A DNA stretch of 64,000 nt, from the NCBI GenBank assembly GCA_032821775.1, contig JAVLRN010000004.1, positions 2,976,001-3,040,000 of the forward strand, in the 5' to 3' direction. Both the position numbers and the translations under genes were made by a program. The DNA is from Sanguinoderma infundibulare (taxonomy: Eukaryota; Basidiomycota; Agaricomycetes; Polyporales; Polyporaceae). How positions within the stretch are numbered: the stretch's first letter is position 1; every line of letters starts with the position of its first letter. Shown here piece by piece: positions 37,254-51,637 of this stretch. The notes below the pieces were generated by a model. That model made no database searches. It saw only the letters and a list, made by a program, of their open reading frames with translations, and was not told the DNA's origin.

Positions 37254-39674
37254 GATGGATACTAGTATGCCGCTAGAAGGCGTCGAAGAGAACAAAGGAT
37301 GAGAGGCGAGGGGCTGACTGTCTGGGGAGCACTCAGTTGAGATCCCTTTATATAACTTGGCTATGTCAGTTAGGCGTCACCGACGACCGTCGGCGAACTT
37401 GCGTCGATGGGGTCACACTCCAGCAGGCGAGTCGATCTTGGGCCGTGCTGCGCAGCGGCGGATAGGGACAAGCACTGGTGGACATCATGAACAACCTTAC
37501 GCGGAGACGATTTCGAGGGTCCTCGCCGGATGTTCGAGCTCTAAGATGCAAGATGCTAAACCAAAAGCGAGCACATCAAGGCCGGATTCATCTCCGAGAC
37601 GGAGCATGACGTGTCGCGACTCTTGTGTGGATGCGAAGTGCCCTCTTCCCCCCTGGATACTCCGGTCATTGTGAATTATGGAAGGTTGAATCGATGCCTA
37701 CCGAGCCTGCTCCCCAATCATTTTGTGGCAACCATTAATTTGCTGACCCTCGCATGAGTCCAGCACGCTCCAGGCCTCTTGATATGAGAGGGCGTCGAGA
37801 CAATCTCCCTTTTCCGACCCTTTGTTTTGTTTCAGCAATGCCGCCGGCGCGCCAGATGTACGGACCGTCCGCCAAAGGAAGGCCAAATCACAGTCGGCTA
37901 GATCAAAAACATATCAGCAGACCCGTCGCTAACGCTCAGAAACTCGAACGGACGTAAGCGCGTCCACCCGCCTCGGTCTTTGTCTTTCCGCCATCGGGGA
38001 GGGCGCGGAAGGGCAGAGTACAGCGACGCACCAGCGTGTCACGGAGCATGTCGACATCGTTCTGCGCATTCGCCCCGCGAGATCCTCTTTTCCCATCCTC
38101 AGCAAGTCCACGTTATCGACACGTGCGCGCAGCGTTCATCATGTTCCCAGGAAGGCAAAGTCGCTATGATACTTCCACAGCTCTTGCTCCAAACGAGTGC
38201 GTCCCGACCCGTTTCCGGGACACTTCTCTCGTACGGATGCCCCTCATTGTCATCCACACCCCGCGCCCCGCTCACCCTCGTTTCCAATACTTCCCGCCAT
38301 AGCAAACGTTTCACGGGAATGACGTGAGTCGGTATCTTACAACGCAAGGTGAACGCCGCCGTCGGTGGTCGGAATGACGGCCACCGAACGGAACATCGTT
38401 CACGTAAGGTTCGCAACCCTACTCGCAGGCCAATTATTCGCAGTGACGACCCTACCAACAGATCGCCTAGAAGACCACTTAGCATCTGTCCAGAACGTCG
38501 AGTAAACCTTCAGGTACTATCCTCCGTCCGGTCTAGGGCGTCTGCCAATCCAGACACAGCGTCCCTTCTCGCCTCTCCCGGCAATTTATGGCCCTTCCGC
38601 TGGCCGTCAGGGAAGTGGCTCAAGCATACATATGCACCAACGCTTCTTCCCATGTGCTGCGAAGCTAGACCGTAACGTGCGGAAACCGAGACCAATTGAA
38701 AAGCCCGACCTCTGAGCTTCCAAGGGGAGGCCCACGCGTGATGCGGTCTCCCGCCATCCCTTTTCAACAAGAGTTGTGAGCTTCGGACATTGCATCCAGC
38801 ACGAGGGTTCCAATATGACTACTCCCCAGGGTGGCCGTGCCGGTCCCGGGATTGGCGGGGAAACAGTGCGGTCGACGGGTTGCATGGCAAGCTGAAATTA
38901 CAAGGACTCGCGCTCACTCTCGGGGGTCACCACAGCAGTCTGACGGCAACTCCGGAGCGCCGTGATTGTGGGGCAAAGGTTTTCCGGGGGATCATCGAAA
39001 CGGAGGTCAGGGCGTATTTCGAGCTTGTTACAGCCAGTCCGCAGGATTGCCCATGACCGTGCCACAGATCTGCTGTGCCCGAGTTCGAGACCGCGGATTA
39101 GTATGGGAAGGCTCCAATAACCCACTCACATTCGCGGATGCACTTCGGATGACCCTCGGTTCTCGTCTTGCTCTTGCTCTCCTCTCCTTCTTGTCGTCAG
39201 CCCTGGCGTGAGCGTCGTTTTGACCGCAGTTTCACTTTAGCTGCATGTCACCTTTCTCAAACATGATCGGAGCAGTTATCGGCAGACATGCGGTTGGCCT
39301 GCCAGGCTCGCTAGGATTCAGAAGCATTCATAAACCGTAGACTAGCCTGCGATCGAAGAACGACGAGATGCTCTCTACCAATGGATGACGGACTTGCCCG
39401 TTTTGGTATTGTCGCTGCCTGCCGATCGTAACATTGTCATTGGCCAGCCATGCTGAAGACGTTCTTCCCGTAGAATAGCACCGGGGCGGTGATCCATTGG
39501 CCTCCAGGTTGGGCAATCCAGACTGAAACATAGTGATTACAGGGTCGTCGACGCAAGAGTCGATGCTAATGCTACAAACAACTGAGTTGGGGAGATGGAG
39601 GATAGAAAGCAGGAAGTAATGCAGTGCACAGTGACCGTTCATACATGCCTGTCCGTATCCACGCGCGCCAACAC
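37254..39674. other. gene-poor interval
   Basis: No supported complete gene. It contains the orphan signal-peptide exon at 39149-39211. A minus frame at 39328-39642 begins with a hydrophobic stretch and contains SIDSCVDDP, faintly like the ectodomain start of secreted or membrane proteins of this clade, but it could not be extended. Confidence 0.45.
39149..39211 (+). pseudogene. orphan signal-peptide exon
   Basis: ATG at 39149 starts MTLGSRLALALLSFLSSALA, a near-perfect secretion signal (basic n-region, leucine-rich core, AxA-like end). A GTGAGC donor follows exactly at its end; without splicing a stop comes immediately. No matching second exon was recognised before the ornithine aminotransferase 3' end. 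It may be the 5' relic of a secreted or membrane protein gene, or the first exon of an unrecognised short gene. Confidence 0.35.
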
Positions 39675-42364
<2,690 letters not shown>

Positions 42365-42682
42365 GACGTTGACAAGCGGGTAAAGCAGGTGATGGAGGTG
42401 GAGGTGGTGGTTCGAGGTCAAGAGCAGGTTCTTGTCTCCAGACGTGATCCGCCACGTTGCCTTAAATGGCGTGCAGGGAACGGATCTTGGCGCCTGCGGA
42501 GCGACTCACGGTTGGAACGTTGACTCACGAGGTCTACCTTGCCGCCAGGCCCATCTGCACCTCAATTTGCCGACGAAAAGCCCAGGCCTTCCACCACGGC
42601 ATGCGCAAGAATCATGCAGAGTGAACATGAGATGACCCAATCACATCAACGGACATTACATTACAGTTACTGAACACACGGC
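42365..42682. other. tandem intergenic spacer
   Basis: 318 bases between the 3' end of GH115 and the start of ornithine aminotransferase, both on minus. It must contain the aminotransferase promoter; no clear TATA box is visible. Confidence 0.5.
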
Positions 42683-45600
42683 CTACACGCGAATGCTTTC
42701 CGGGGGACCCAAGTAACTCGGTAGCACTCCTCCAGTGTCTGTCAAGCCCTCCATTCAGCAACGCACGACGACAACGAAGACGCTTCCGCGCTCACCAATG
42801 ACAATTTTCTGCACCACGACCGTCGGCTCAATCATCCAGACCTATCGATGCCAAGCGCATGAGTCCCTGTATCCCCGTGGGGCACAAAGATCCGCGAAGC
42901 CCACCTTAAGTATGTGCGCGCCAGGCTGAACCTCGAATACCATCGGAACTTCGATGATGCTGTTCGCCACCCACCCGTCCGTGCCGTCCCAAGCGTCGGG
43001 CAAGTCACCAGGTGGAGCAGGTGGCACAAAGTAGCTCGTCTGCGCCGGTCCGTCGTCAATTTGCAGTGCTATACCAAGAGGCCGGTCGTCTGACAAGGAA
43101 TTGAGCGACGGCGACACCATTGTCGTAATGGTGACGTTCCCCCCTTGCGCTACAGTGTTGAAGAGGAAGAAGTCGTATTCGCTGTAACAGACCAGCATCA
43201 GTACAGCGAACGCTTGCCTATGCCTGCGGAGAATGGAGAGCATCTGGAAGGGATCACTCACATGCTAGGACCGCTTCCGACTGTGAAGTTGAGGTCGGCG
43301 CCACCGCGGGGCCAGGGTGTCACGCCAGAGAGCGTCTTCCCTAACCCAGGGATCTCCGTCCACGTAAGGCCCGCGACGGACGTGTTCCGAGCCGCGTGCG
43401 CAGCTTCAATAGACACTGTTCCGTCGCCCTCAACAAATCCTGTGCGGTGCAGCCGCTCATGAGCACCCCGGCAACGTTAGAATGCCGGATGGAATGGAAA
43501 GCGTACCGCTGAACCCGCTCGGCACAATAGTGTGATTTGCCGTAAACGTCACCGTGCTCGACATCGACGGCTGGCCTTGGACAGTAGCCTCGAAGACGAT
43601 GAGCGCCGCCTCTGCTCCAGACACTTGACTCCAGTCGACGCTCAGGAAAACGCGCTGCTCGGGAGCACTGGGCGAAATCGAACCATGAGACGGGGATACG
43701 TTGAGCCAGGAGACGTTGCTCGTCGCAGCGAAGGTGAATGGCGTGGGCCCGCCTGCGGAAATATCGACGAAGCGGTTCCCTGCAGGTACGAACGGGTCGA
43801 GGGACATGGATGGGTCCGGACAGCTGTATTCTTGAGCGCAATCGTTCATGTTGTCTCCCGGCCTGGAACGTACCATGTCATAACGAAGATATGAGCGGGA
43901 CCGAAAGAAAATCGAACGCACCAAGCACCGAGACTGCCTTCGACGGTGAGCCTCATCGCGCCTGGAAGGGCCTGCTTCTTCGGTTGCACCTTCGTCACGA
44001 ATGGCATCCTGCACGAGAAGTCAGCTTGAAACGGATGGCGACTACAAAAACCTGTACGTGTTTGCCATAGGCTGTTGCCAATAGTAGTACATCACATGTG
44101 TTTGGTCCATCATATGATCCCTGTGGTAGTGTCAGCAGTCATCCGGCTCCAGAAGCCAATAAGCTCCAACCAACCATTTTCCTGAACGAACACTAGATTC
44201 AGCGCCCCTATTGCATCACAAGGAAGGCACGCTCACCATTGAGAATGGTATGGTAGTCCACTTCGATAGCGTAGTCTTCGTCGAACAGGTTCTCGACCTG
44301 TGTCATGTAGTCGTTCGCGCTCAGACGGGCCTGTGACGCCCGAAGGTTGTTGATCCCTGCAGAGATCCACATGTTTTGGAGCGTGAGCGTCGCCTGGACG
44401 GGGTGGTGGACGAGCTCGAAGAACGCCGGTTTCGTCTCTGATGGCATGGAGTTGTACAGCCGCGTCGAAGAGTTGCTCAGACCCTGAAGCATGGCAAGGA
44501 CATTGTCCGCCCTATACGCACAAAATGTCAGACAGTGAGTTTGTGGAGATGCACGAGGCGGTCCCATACGTACTCTCTGTAGTTCGTCAGGCTGTACGTC
44601 GTCGAGTTCAGGAGCTCGGGCTTGCGCCTCGCGTTGTGTTGCGTCACATTATGGACGATCCCCGCAATCTCCAGAGCGTCAGCAGGCGACACATCGAATT
44701 CGCGCTGGGCCCAACTCGTAACAAACGTGTTGAGGTTCGCCGGGTTCCACTTGGACGCATCGTAGCCGTACGTGAGGAAGAACTCGGTGTGCATTTCGTA
44801 CGGCTTGAGATCGCCAACGTTCAGGATCCAAATGTTGGTCGCATCGCGGTTAACGGCAGTTGACATTTGCTCGAAAGTCTGATGATCCTTGCGTCAGAAC
44901 CCAAGTCGTCTTGATGCGAAGTCTGCCCTACTTTCTCAACTTGGCTACTCTATAGATGACTGAGCAAATGGTTTGCAACGATTCTGCATTATGATGCTCA
45001 CCGTGATCCATTTGTAGTCCCTAGGATCGCCGACGTAGTCGACCTATTCACCAAGCTCGGCGTGAAATGGTGATATGAACAAACAAGGACATCGCTTACA
45101 TGGTAGTAGACGCCTGATCCTCCGGTCCTGTTACGTTCGCTGACCAAAGGGTTGCGACGGACATTACCCCAGCTACAACAAGGCTCAGCACCCAATAGAT
45201 GTAAGCACCATCGATATCAGTAGAACGCACTTATCATCGGTCCACAGCAAGACCACGTCGTCCGGCACTGTCATGCCATCTTCATAATAGCCCTCCACCT
45301 CCTTGTCTGTTTCACAAGACCAAGCGTCAGTGAACGGTATCCGCTAGTTGCTACCATGTCAGATGATACCACTACTCCAGCGCTGGATTAGTGGTATCAT
45401 CTAACACTACACGTTTAAGTAGTACCACTCACAAAGCGTCCAAACCTGCGGAATAGTCGTCACGTCCGTCGTGTTGAACACCTGCATCAACAGCCCACGC
45501 TGGTCCGACACGATCTGCTCCAAAAGCTGAATGTTGTTCGCCTCCCCGGCGAGAGGCACTGCACGCGTCCGGAGCACAAACAAACCCATTCATCGCTCAG

Positions 45601-47140
45601 TTCAGTTCTGCAGCAAAGCACAACAGGAACGTCACCCACAGTCACCTACACTCGATCGAGCACTTCACCTCAGCATCACGCCAGCACAGAATGAGGAAGC
45701 ACGCACCGTTGCCCCGCATGCCAATCGTGAACACCCCTTCGTACGGCCGCGCGCGCTCCGCGCCGACCTTCCAGAAGTTGTACACGTTCTGCTGGTTCGT
45801 CGCGTAGTCCCACGGCCCGACCCCGAACAGGTTCCACTCAACCGGCACCGAGCGCATCATCGGCTCCTCGTGGCTCGTGCCCATCACGATCCCGTACCAG
45901 TCCGCGAGCGGCTGGTTCTGGGCGTCGTCGATGCAGAACGCGCTGCGGGTGCTCGGTCAGGACGCGGTCACGTGGGGAGGGGAGGCGCGTGCGTACCTGC
46001 TCCATTGGGCTGCGTGTCCGAGGCGCAGGCAGCACAACAGGTCCCGAAAAGGCTGTCAAGAACCATCCACACTATGATCCGCGACGATGATGCGTACCTG
46101 GCCACAAGTAGTTTCCCCGCAGCCGCAAAATCAGTTCGAACCTAGACGTGCGCCGTCAGTGGAGCTCATCTGGAAAGACTGCACAAAAGGATGGATACGC
46201 ACAGCTTCGTGTAGAAGAAACGGTTAAACGGCGAGCCAGTGAGCGGCGCCCCGGTGCCGTTCGTGAACTTCTCCATTGCCCAGTTCTGCAGCGCCGGCTG
46301 TTCATCGTTCAAGAAGATGCCCCGGTACTTCACCGTCGGCGTCCCGTGCGCGCACCCCGACGTGTTGACGAACAGCGCGTTGTGCTTCGTCGTCGGCACG
46401 TCCGCCCACCTATCTCCGAACCATCCGAAACCAGACGTCAATTCAAACCCATTCCAGAATCCACATGGCCATTGCAGCCGAAAATATGACGGTATGGGGG
46501 AACGCACCAGTACCAAGGCGAGACACCTGACCCAACCCAATGACGACGACGACGGAACGATGTAAGCGCGCTCCTCTCACACACCACACACCGTACAGCA
46601 GAGTGGAATAAACGCACCGAACTGCTCAGAGTGGTCGTACAGCGCATATATCGTCCCACGCTTGTCCGCCCCGATCACGACGTACGCGCTCTCGATCCCG
46701 GGCAGCGGGTCCGCGACCTCCTTCGCCATGAACGCCTCCCACCTGCCCTCGATCGAGGACACGTCGAGCCCCGTCCGGTTCACGACCGCGTCGATGAGCG
46801 ACGACTTTCCCAGCGTGCCCACGATGACCGCCGTGCTGGAGCCGAAAGAGCTTGTCGAGTTGGACGCGAGGGAGGACGTCTGCGACGAGGTGACGTTCCT
46901 GAGCGTCGGCTTGGCCCCCGTGACTGACTCGATGTCGGACGCGAAGTCGGAGGCAGCCCGCTGGACGCCAGGCCATTCGTCCGGGGAGAGAAGGATGGGC
47001 GCCGCCTTGCCGCTGTTCACGATCGTAAACGTCGAATGCGAGGACGTGAAAGAGACGCATGTGTCTTGACCGATCGCCAAGACGTTTTTCGCAAATGCGA
47101 GTAAGCCGAGGACGGCCAGTGCGGCCCTACGAGGAGCCAT
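42683..47140 (-). CDS. GH115 xylan alpha-1,2-glucuronidase, secreted
   Basis: Removes (methyl)glucuronic acid side groups from glucuronoxylan during wood decay. About 20 exons give roughly 1,000 residues, the usual size. A signal peptide (AALAVLGLLAFAKNVLA) starts at ATG 47140. Family segments in order: GTIYALYDHSEQFG, SPWYWWADVP, RGIFLNDEQPALQNW, FELILRLRGNYLWPAQW, IDDAQNQPLADWYG, GTSHEEPMMRS, TIGMRGNG, PQVWTLYKEVEGYYEDG, LLWTDDNWGNVRR, GGSGVYYHVDYVGDPRDYKW, NGKWDHMMDQTH. Leading exons are 47140-46618, 46526-46508, 46409-46203, 46141-46098, 46009-45997 and 45942-45707; the last ends with PPESIRV at 42683. Exons of 19, 13 and 7 nt are needed to join these motifs. A TATA-like CATAAAGG lies about 55 bases upstream. 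Confidence 0.93.
44175..44181 (-). other. 7 nt microexon in the GH115 gene
   Basis: The exon GAAAATG between TTCAG and GTTGGT supplies GK and two bases of Trp, joining ILN to GKWDHMMDQTH. Without it the frame breaks at a stop in every direct join tried. The donor GTTGGT is weak. Confidence 0.65.
45361..45402. repeat. 42 bp near-perfect palindrome in a GH115 intron
   Basis: Arms AGATGATACCACTA and TAGTGGTATCATCT are exact reverse complements around a centre that is itself palindromic (TCCAGCGCTGGA). The whole 42 bp pairs with one mismatched base pair. It sits in the intron between the exons at 45558-45433 and 45306-45231 (intron 45307-45432). Confidence 0.9.
45997..46009 (-). other. 13 nt microexon in the GH115 gene
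   Basis: The exon CCCAATGGAGCAG lies between an ACACGCAG acceptor and a GTACGC donor. It is the only combination tried that joins NYLWP to AFCIDDAQNQ in frame, giving PAQWSSAF, a motif expected in GH115. Confidence 0.8.
46508..46526 (-). other. 19 nt microexon in the GH115 gene
   Basis: Flanked by GGGTCAG and GTGCGT. It supplies VSPWYW and part of the next Trp, joining SEQFG to WADVP. Phase is correct at both ends. Confidence 0.8.
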
Positions 47141-47996
47141 GACGGAAGCCAAGGTCGGAGACGGCCTCCTGCTCGTGCTGCCCAGTCCTTTATGGGCGAA
47201 ACTTTTGCAGGCACAGCATACGCACTAGCCGAGACCCCGATGAGAAGCAGTCCTCATGATCTAGGGGTGACGGGACGGCCACGGCGGAGGTTCTTCGGGA
47301 AGTGCGCCCATCGGCGCACGAGGTCATGTTACGTGAAGCCCTGCAGCGTATGAGACGAGGACAAGGCGGCCGTTCAGAGCGAACTGATGGCTTTGGTGAT
47401 CTGTGGGGGAGTTGGTGAACGCGTATGCCGACGGTCCGTGGTAGCGGAGGCATCACCTGATTGGTACTGCGTCACGGGCCCGCACCGTTGAACACAATCA
47501 ACGCTCGCGAAGACGGACGGGTTATTTTGAGCTGCAGAATCACAGAAGGCAATGGTCCAGGTGCCGCAATGCGAAGACGTGAAAGTGGAGTTTGGTGGAG
47601 CACGCCAAAATGTGTAAATTGTTGCAGTACTCACAATCTGGTGACAGGTCGGTTGAACAACGCCTCGGAGCCGTCATCGAAAAAGGAGGGAAGGGAAGGG
47701 GAGGAAAGCATCTAGCTGAAGTTTCGCAACCAGGTTCGTGTGTGCGCACCGATATTCCGAAACGCCCGCCCTTCCATAAAAATGCTCAAAGTTCATCAGG
47801 TTCTGAGGTACGGGAGGAGTGACTCGAAAACGGCCATCGACTGCATTGGCTATTAATATTATCGTCGGCATAGGCATCACCGCGTACGACATGATGTGCA
47901 CTTGTACTAGTCTGACATATTGTGGCCGGAGTCAGCAGACTATATACACGATATGGAAGCCTGCACGCACCTGGAACCTCATTCAAAAGATATCAT
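47141..47996. other. intergenic, promoter of GH115
   Basis: Upstream of GH115 on minus. No supported gene; several short frames only. Confidence 0.5.
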
Positions 47997-48960
47997 CTAG
48001 TGCTTCGGAGGTGGGGGTGGTGGCTCCTCCGTGTCCGCTTCGAACAGAAGCGTCTGAACGTTATGTTCCGCTCCTGGCTCCCCCGGAGAGGCGGCTCTCC
48101 GCAGACGTTCGGCGGTGACGGCTAGCGACTCGGAATCGGCAAGCCGCTCATTGTCCTCATCGTAGTCGTCGTCCAGAAATTCTCGTGCCGACGGACCATC
48201 ATCGATTGATAGTCGTATACGACCTTCGCCTTGGTTCCAGGTTTCTAGCCTAAAATAGAGAGTAGTGAGTACATGCGCTCGGATTCGATCAAGTGTTCAT
48301 GGGTCGATCACACGTCCATGCGGTACAAGAGTGCAACAAACGACATAGCGTACTAAGACTCCGTGCTCTTCTACAACACAGACGTGGGACAAAGGGGCCG
48401 GGCAGGTGTCAAAAGGTACTCACTGATGGGCAACGACTGTCCTAATCGCAGAAGCGCGGCGCCATATGAGGAACAACGCACACATTGTGCACGTCGTGAA
48501 CAGAAGGATGAGAGGAAAGTTGCCAAGGGGTTCCTCCTTCGTGCTTGGGCGAGGGTCTGGGCTTTGGTGAGTATGTCAGATCCGGCATCCAAGGACCCCA
48601 CGGGCACTCCGACTTCCTGGCACTCCCAGAGCAGCAATCAGGTGGCCACATAGAGAGTAGAACTCCTGGTCCCTTCATTATATGGGCCAGGGGACAGTGC
48701 AGGGTACGGATATTGTGCGCTTGCAGTAGATGGAGCCATACTCACCTCCACGTACGTTCAGGACAGCCATCCTTCAGACGCGCTGTAAACGGCAGACGGT
48801 AGGCAACAGTAGAGTTCCAGCTCTTCGAGACGATATCGACGGGTACCCTCGGACAGCGGATGGTAGTGAGGACGCGAGTGGTAGCGACCAAGTGTGGTGG
48901 TGGAATGAATGCAGCGGCTTCGCCCGACGTTCTCGGAATAGCGGTGATTTAGGCGCCAAG
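47997..48960 (-). CDS. probable single-pass membrane protein, partial model
   Basis: Two 3' exons are clear. Exon 48556-48424 encodes a membrane helix (PLILLFTTCTMCALFLIWRR). It joins in phase 2 to exon 48249-47997, an acidic tail (HQLETWNQGEGRIRLSIDDG, EFLDDDYDEDNERLADS, ending PPPPPPKH). Upstream, an open segment ending at 48756 (VPVDIVSKSWNSTVAYRLPF, then ARLKDGCPE) has a GTACGT donor in matching phase 1 and is probably luminal, but the intron would be 200 nt and the true start was not found, so the 5' limit is approximate. I do not recognise the family; the tail suggests a type I Golgi or endosomal protein, which is inference. Confidence 0.5.
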
Positions 48961-49224
48961 GCAGGGCAGTGTAAGTACATTTCAGAGAGACACGGTAACT
49001 GAGAGCCCTTGTGTTAAATTACCCAGTTCTCTGAAACGCCAGACGACAGATGATACTATAAGAAGGAGCGATTATGGATACAGGTATGAAGTAGCATTTA
49101 CATATACATGGCGACTACCCGACCGTCGACAGCGACGTGGTCACCGTCACCGTGGCTGGTGGAATAAGTAACATGAGATTCGTGAAAGTCGTGTGACATA
49201 AATAATCTAAACGTCATTGAAAGA

Positions 49225-50665
49225 TCATCTTTTCCCCAAGGTCGCCCTGTCGCTACTTTCGGCATCGTAACTGGCGGTCATGCGCGCGGGGTGGGCCGCA
49301 GAAACGTTCTCCGTGCTGTAGTTCTCCCCAAGTAGAGGCGAACGAGAGTACTCTGGCGGAAGCTCCTCATCCTCAAGGATTTCCGCAACCCTGTCGACCG
49401 GGATGCCAGGAGGCGTGTCCACCATTCCTGAAGACGCCACACTCGAGCGGTCGATCGGGTCCCCGATGCTCCGGGGCGTCGTTGACCGCTTGTGGGTCAA
49501 CGTCCGGACGCCCGGACTGCTCGACCGTGGAGAGGGGGATATCGTCCATGACTTGCTGTACGGAGAGCTCTGCGGAGGGGCAGGCGCGAAGACCAGAGGT
49601 GTGGCAGGAAGAGCGTGGTAGTAAGCGGCAGAGGGCCGAGGGGAGTTGGGACGCGACGAAGAAGAGGGGAGCGATTCCATTGATGAACGTCCTGGGAAGA
49701 ACATGAGCCCGACGTCGCCTGGCTGCACCATGGATACACCCAGTCCAGGGTCGGTGAACGGGATGACGTGCGGCGACGTGTCTGTTGAGGTCGAGGGGTT
49801 GTCAGCACGGATCTCAAAAAGACTGTAGCGATAGGACGTACCCTTTTGTGCGACGGTGCACCTGCCGTAATTGTACTCGGGAGGCATCGCGCGATCCCTT
49901 TTCTTGAGATAGTAAAGGAGCACGAAGACCGTCCCAAGAAGCACCAGGACTGCAGCGAGAACCCCGCCGACAATGGCGCCGACGGGACGATGAGTCTCGT
50001 GCGTGAACGCTCCTGCCGGGAAAGACGTTGCGGAGGAAGAAGAAAGAACGGAAGACACGGTTGGCTGCGCTGAAGAGGAAAGTACTGGTAAAGAAGGCGC
50101 AGGACCTGGGACCTCCACTGCGATATAGTCCAGATAGAATGGAGCAGTGGCGCTGGCGGTAGTGACGTTGATCCAGAGGGTGTACGTGCCGTATGGAAGA
50201 ACGTCCGACGTGAAGAAATTCACGTCGTTCTGGGGGGATGTAACGTTGGGTGCTTGGTACGGGGTCATAGCAGGTACGCCTCCATAGTCCCACTGCGGTA
50301 TACTGTACTTCGTCAGAGGCAGCGAAACGTCGCTCGGGAGAGGGGGACGAAGCGATCCATATACTGAGACTCGAGTTCCTGCATTGATGTCAATGAGAAC
50401 AAGCCTTAGCAGAAGGGGTGGAAGGGGATAGCGTACCTGTGAAAGTTACAACAGCACTGACGTCCTCGACAGCGGTTATACTCAATGTCCCATCGTAGAT
50501 CGGCCCCGCCTTGTCATCAGTGCTCACACCCGTGTAAGGAGTGAAGCCCTTTCCGCGATAGGGACCAAGCTGAATTGTCTGATACTGGATCTTGCTGGTG
50601 TCAGCGTCGTCAATAAATATCGTGTGCGAGGAGTTGGAGGACATGGTGGAGAGTGTGGGTACCAT
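49225..50665 (-). CDS. single-pass Ser-rich membrane protein, paralog 3
   Basis: Exons on minus 50665-50437, 50378-49842 and 49781-49225 give 440 residues. The ectodomain begins with SSNSSHTIFIDDADTSKIQY and has several N-glycosylation sites and an FYLDYIAVEV segment, equivalent to LLDYIML and FFLDWIEY in the two paralogs near 18-20 kb. A Ser/Pro stalk, a Gly/Val-rich helix at about residues 208-233, a KKRDR stop-transfer and a long Ser/Pro-rich cytoplasmic tail with PPEYSRSPLLGE follow. The 60 nt stretch 49782-49841 has a GTACGT donor, branch-like GCTGAC and CAG acceptor but is also open in frame, so a 460-residue retained form is possible. The start could also be the Met at 50644. Confidence 0.82.
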
Positions 50666-51637
50666 AGAACAGAAAGGTCCACCTCACATATGCCATAACC
50701 CACAGCATGATATACCATGCGACTCTCGAGCGTTCGGGCTCTTCGGAGGACACAGGAAGTCGAGGTTTAGCGCATCACGCGCGGTGCGCCCACAATTCCC
50801 TGCTTCGCCGGCGCAGATGAAGTGATTTTGACTGGCACACAGCCGAAGGTGTAATGGCCTCCCTGAGGCTTATCGCTGAGAATTCCGTAACACAAGCGAA
50901 TCTGGCGAAACAGGCGACTATGACAGTGTGGTTTCTGGCGGTGAGACAACATATTACGAGAACATGCAGTCAGGGTCATTATGGTCCAATATTTATCTGA
51001 AATCCTTGGGAACTCTCACCTGGCTTATGATATGGATCGATAGGGCCGAGGGCCCCGAAGCGTAGATCAAGCGAGAGCAAGGCCCAAATGTATCGCCTTC
51101 GAAGGCCTTTTTGTGCCATTGTGGTCGGGGTGAAAAACCTGCCGACGATTGGGGCTCTTCTGTCTGTCGCACCGCATGGCCTTGAATTGTGGGCGTTCGC
51201 TGTGTCGTGTCTGTGGGAATGTGAATGATGACAAGCAAAGGCACGAGCACTCCACGGCGAAGGGATTGAGAGCCATAAATGCACGAATTCCACATATGCT
51301 GGGTACCGGAGGCATCTGGTCGTACACGACGTGCAGGATAGTGGTGATGATGGCACGAATGCGAGTCTCAACTTTGAGAGTCCCGTCTTTGTGTGGTTTT
51401 CCTTGCAAAGCGCCAACACGCTTTGCCATGTGGCAAAGGCGCCGGTCGGAACATTTGGTGATGTGGAGTGTGGATTGTGAACCTTGTTGCGCACTATCCC
51501 AAGCTTTGCAGAATGCCTTTAAATGCGCTCGACCACACCCACCTGCCCGCCCATCGATTGGCCTCAACCGCCCCGTACTGCCCATTCCTCACCACAAGCA
51601 CCGCCCAACTTGCTGAGCCTCTCCGAGTTCATCCGTC
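50666..51637. other. divergent intergenic region
   Basis: Separates paralog 3 (minus) from the Nudix gene (plus) and should hold both promoters. A minus frame of about 170 codons crosses it but lacks motifs and overlaps the Nudix leader, so it was left out. Confidence 0.5.

Noticed and set aside
45943..46097. A frameshift in GH115 between LWP and the IDDAQNQ motif
   Set aside because: A 13 nt microexon restores frame and the expected residues, so no frameshift is needed.
50979..51585. Minus frame of about 170 codons upstream of the Nudix gene
   Set aside because: No motif or splicing; it covers the shared promoter region of two divergent genes.
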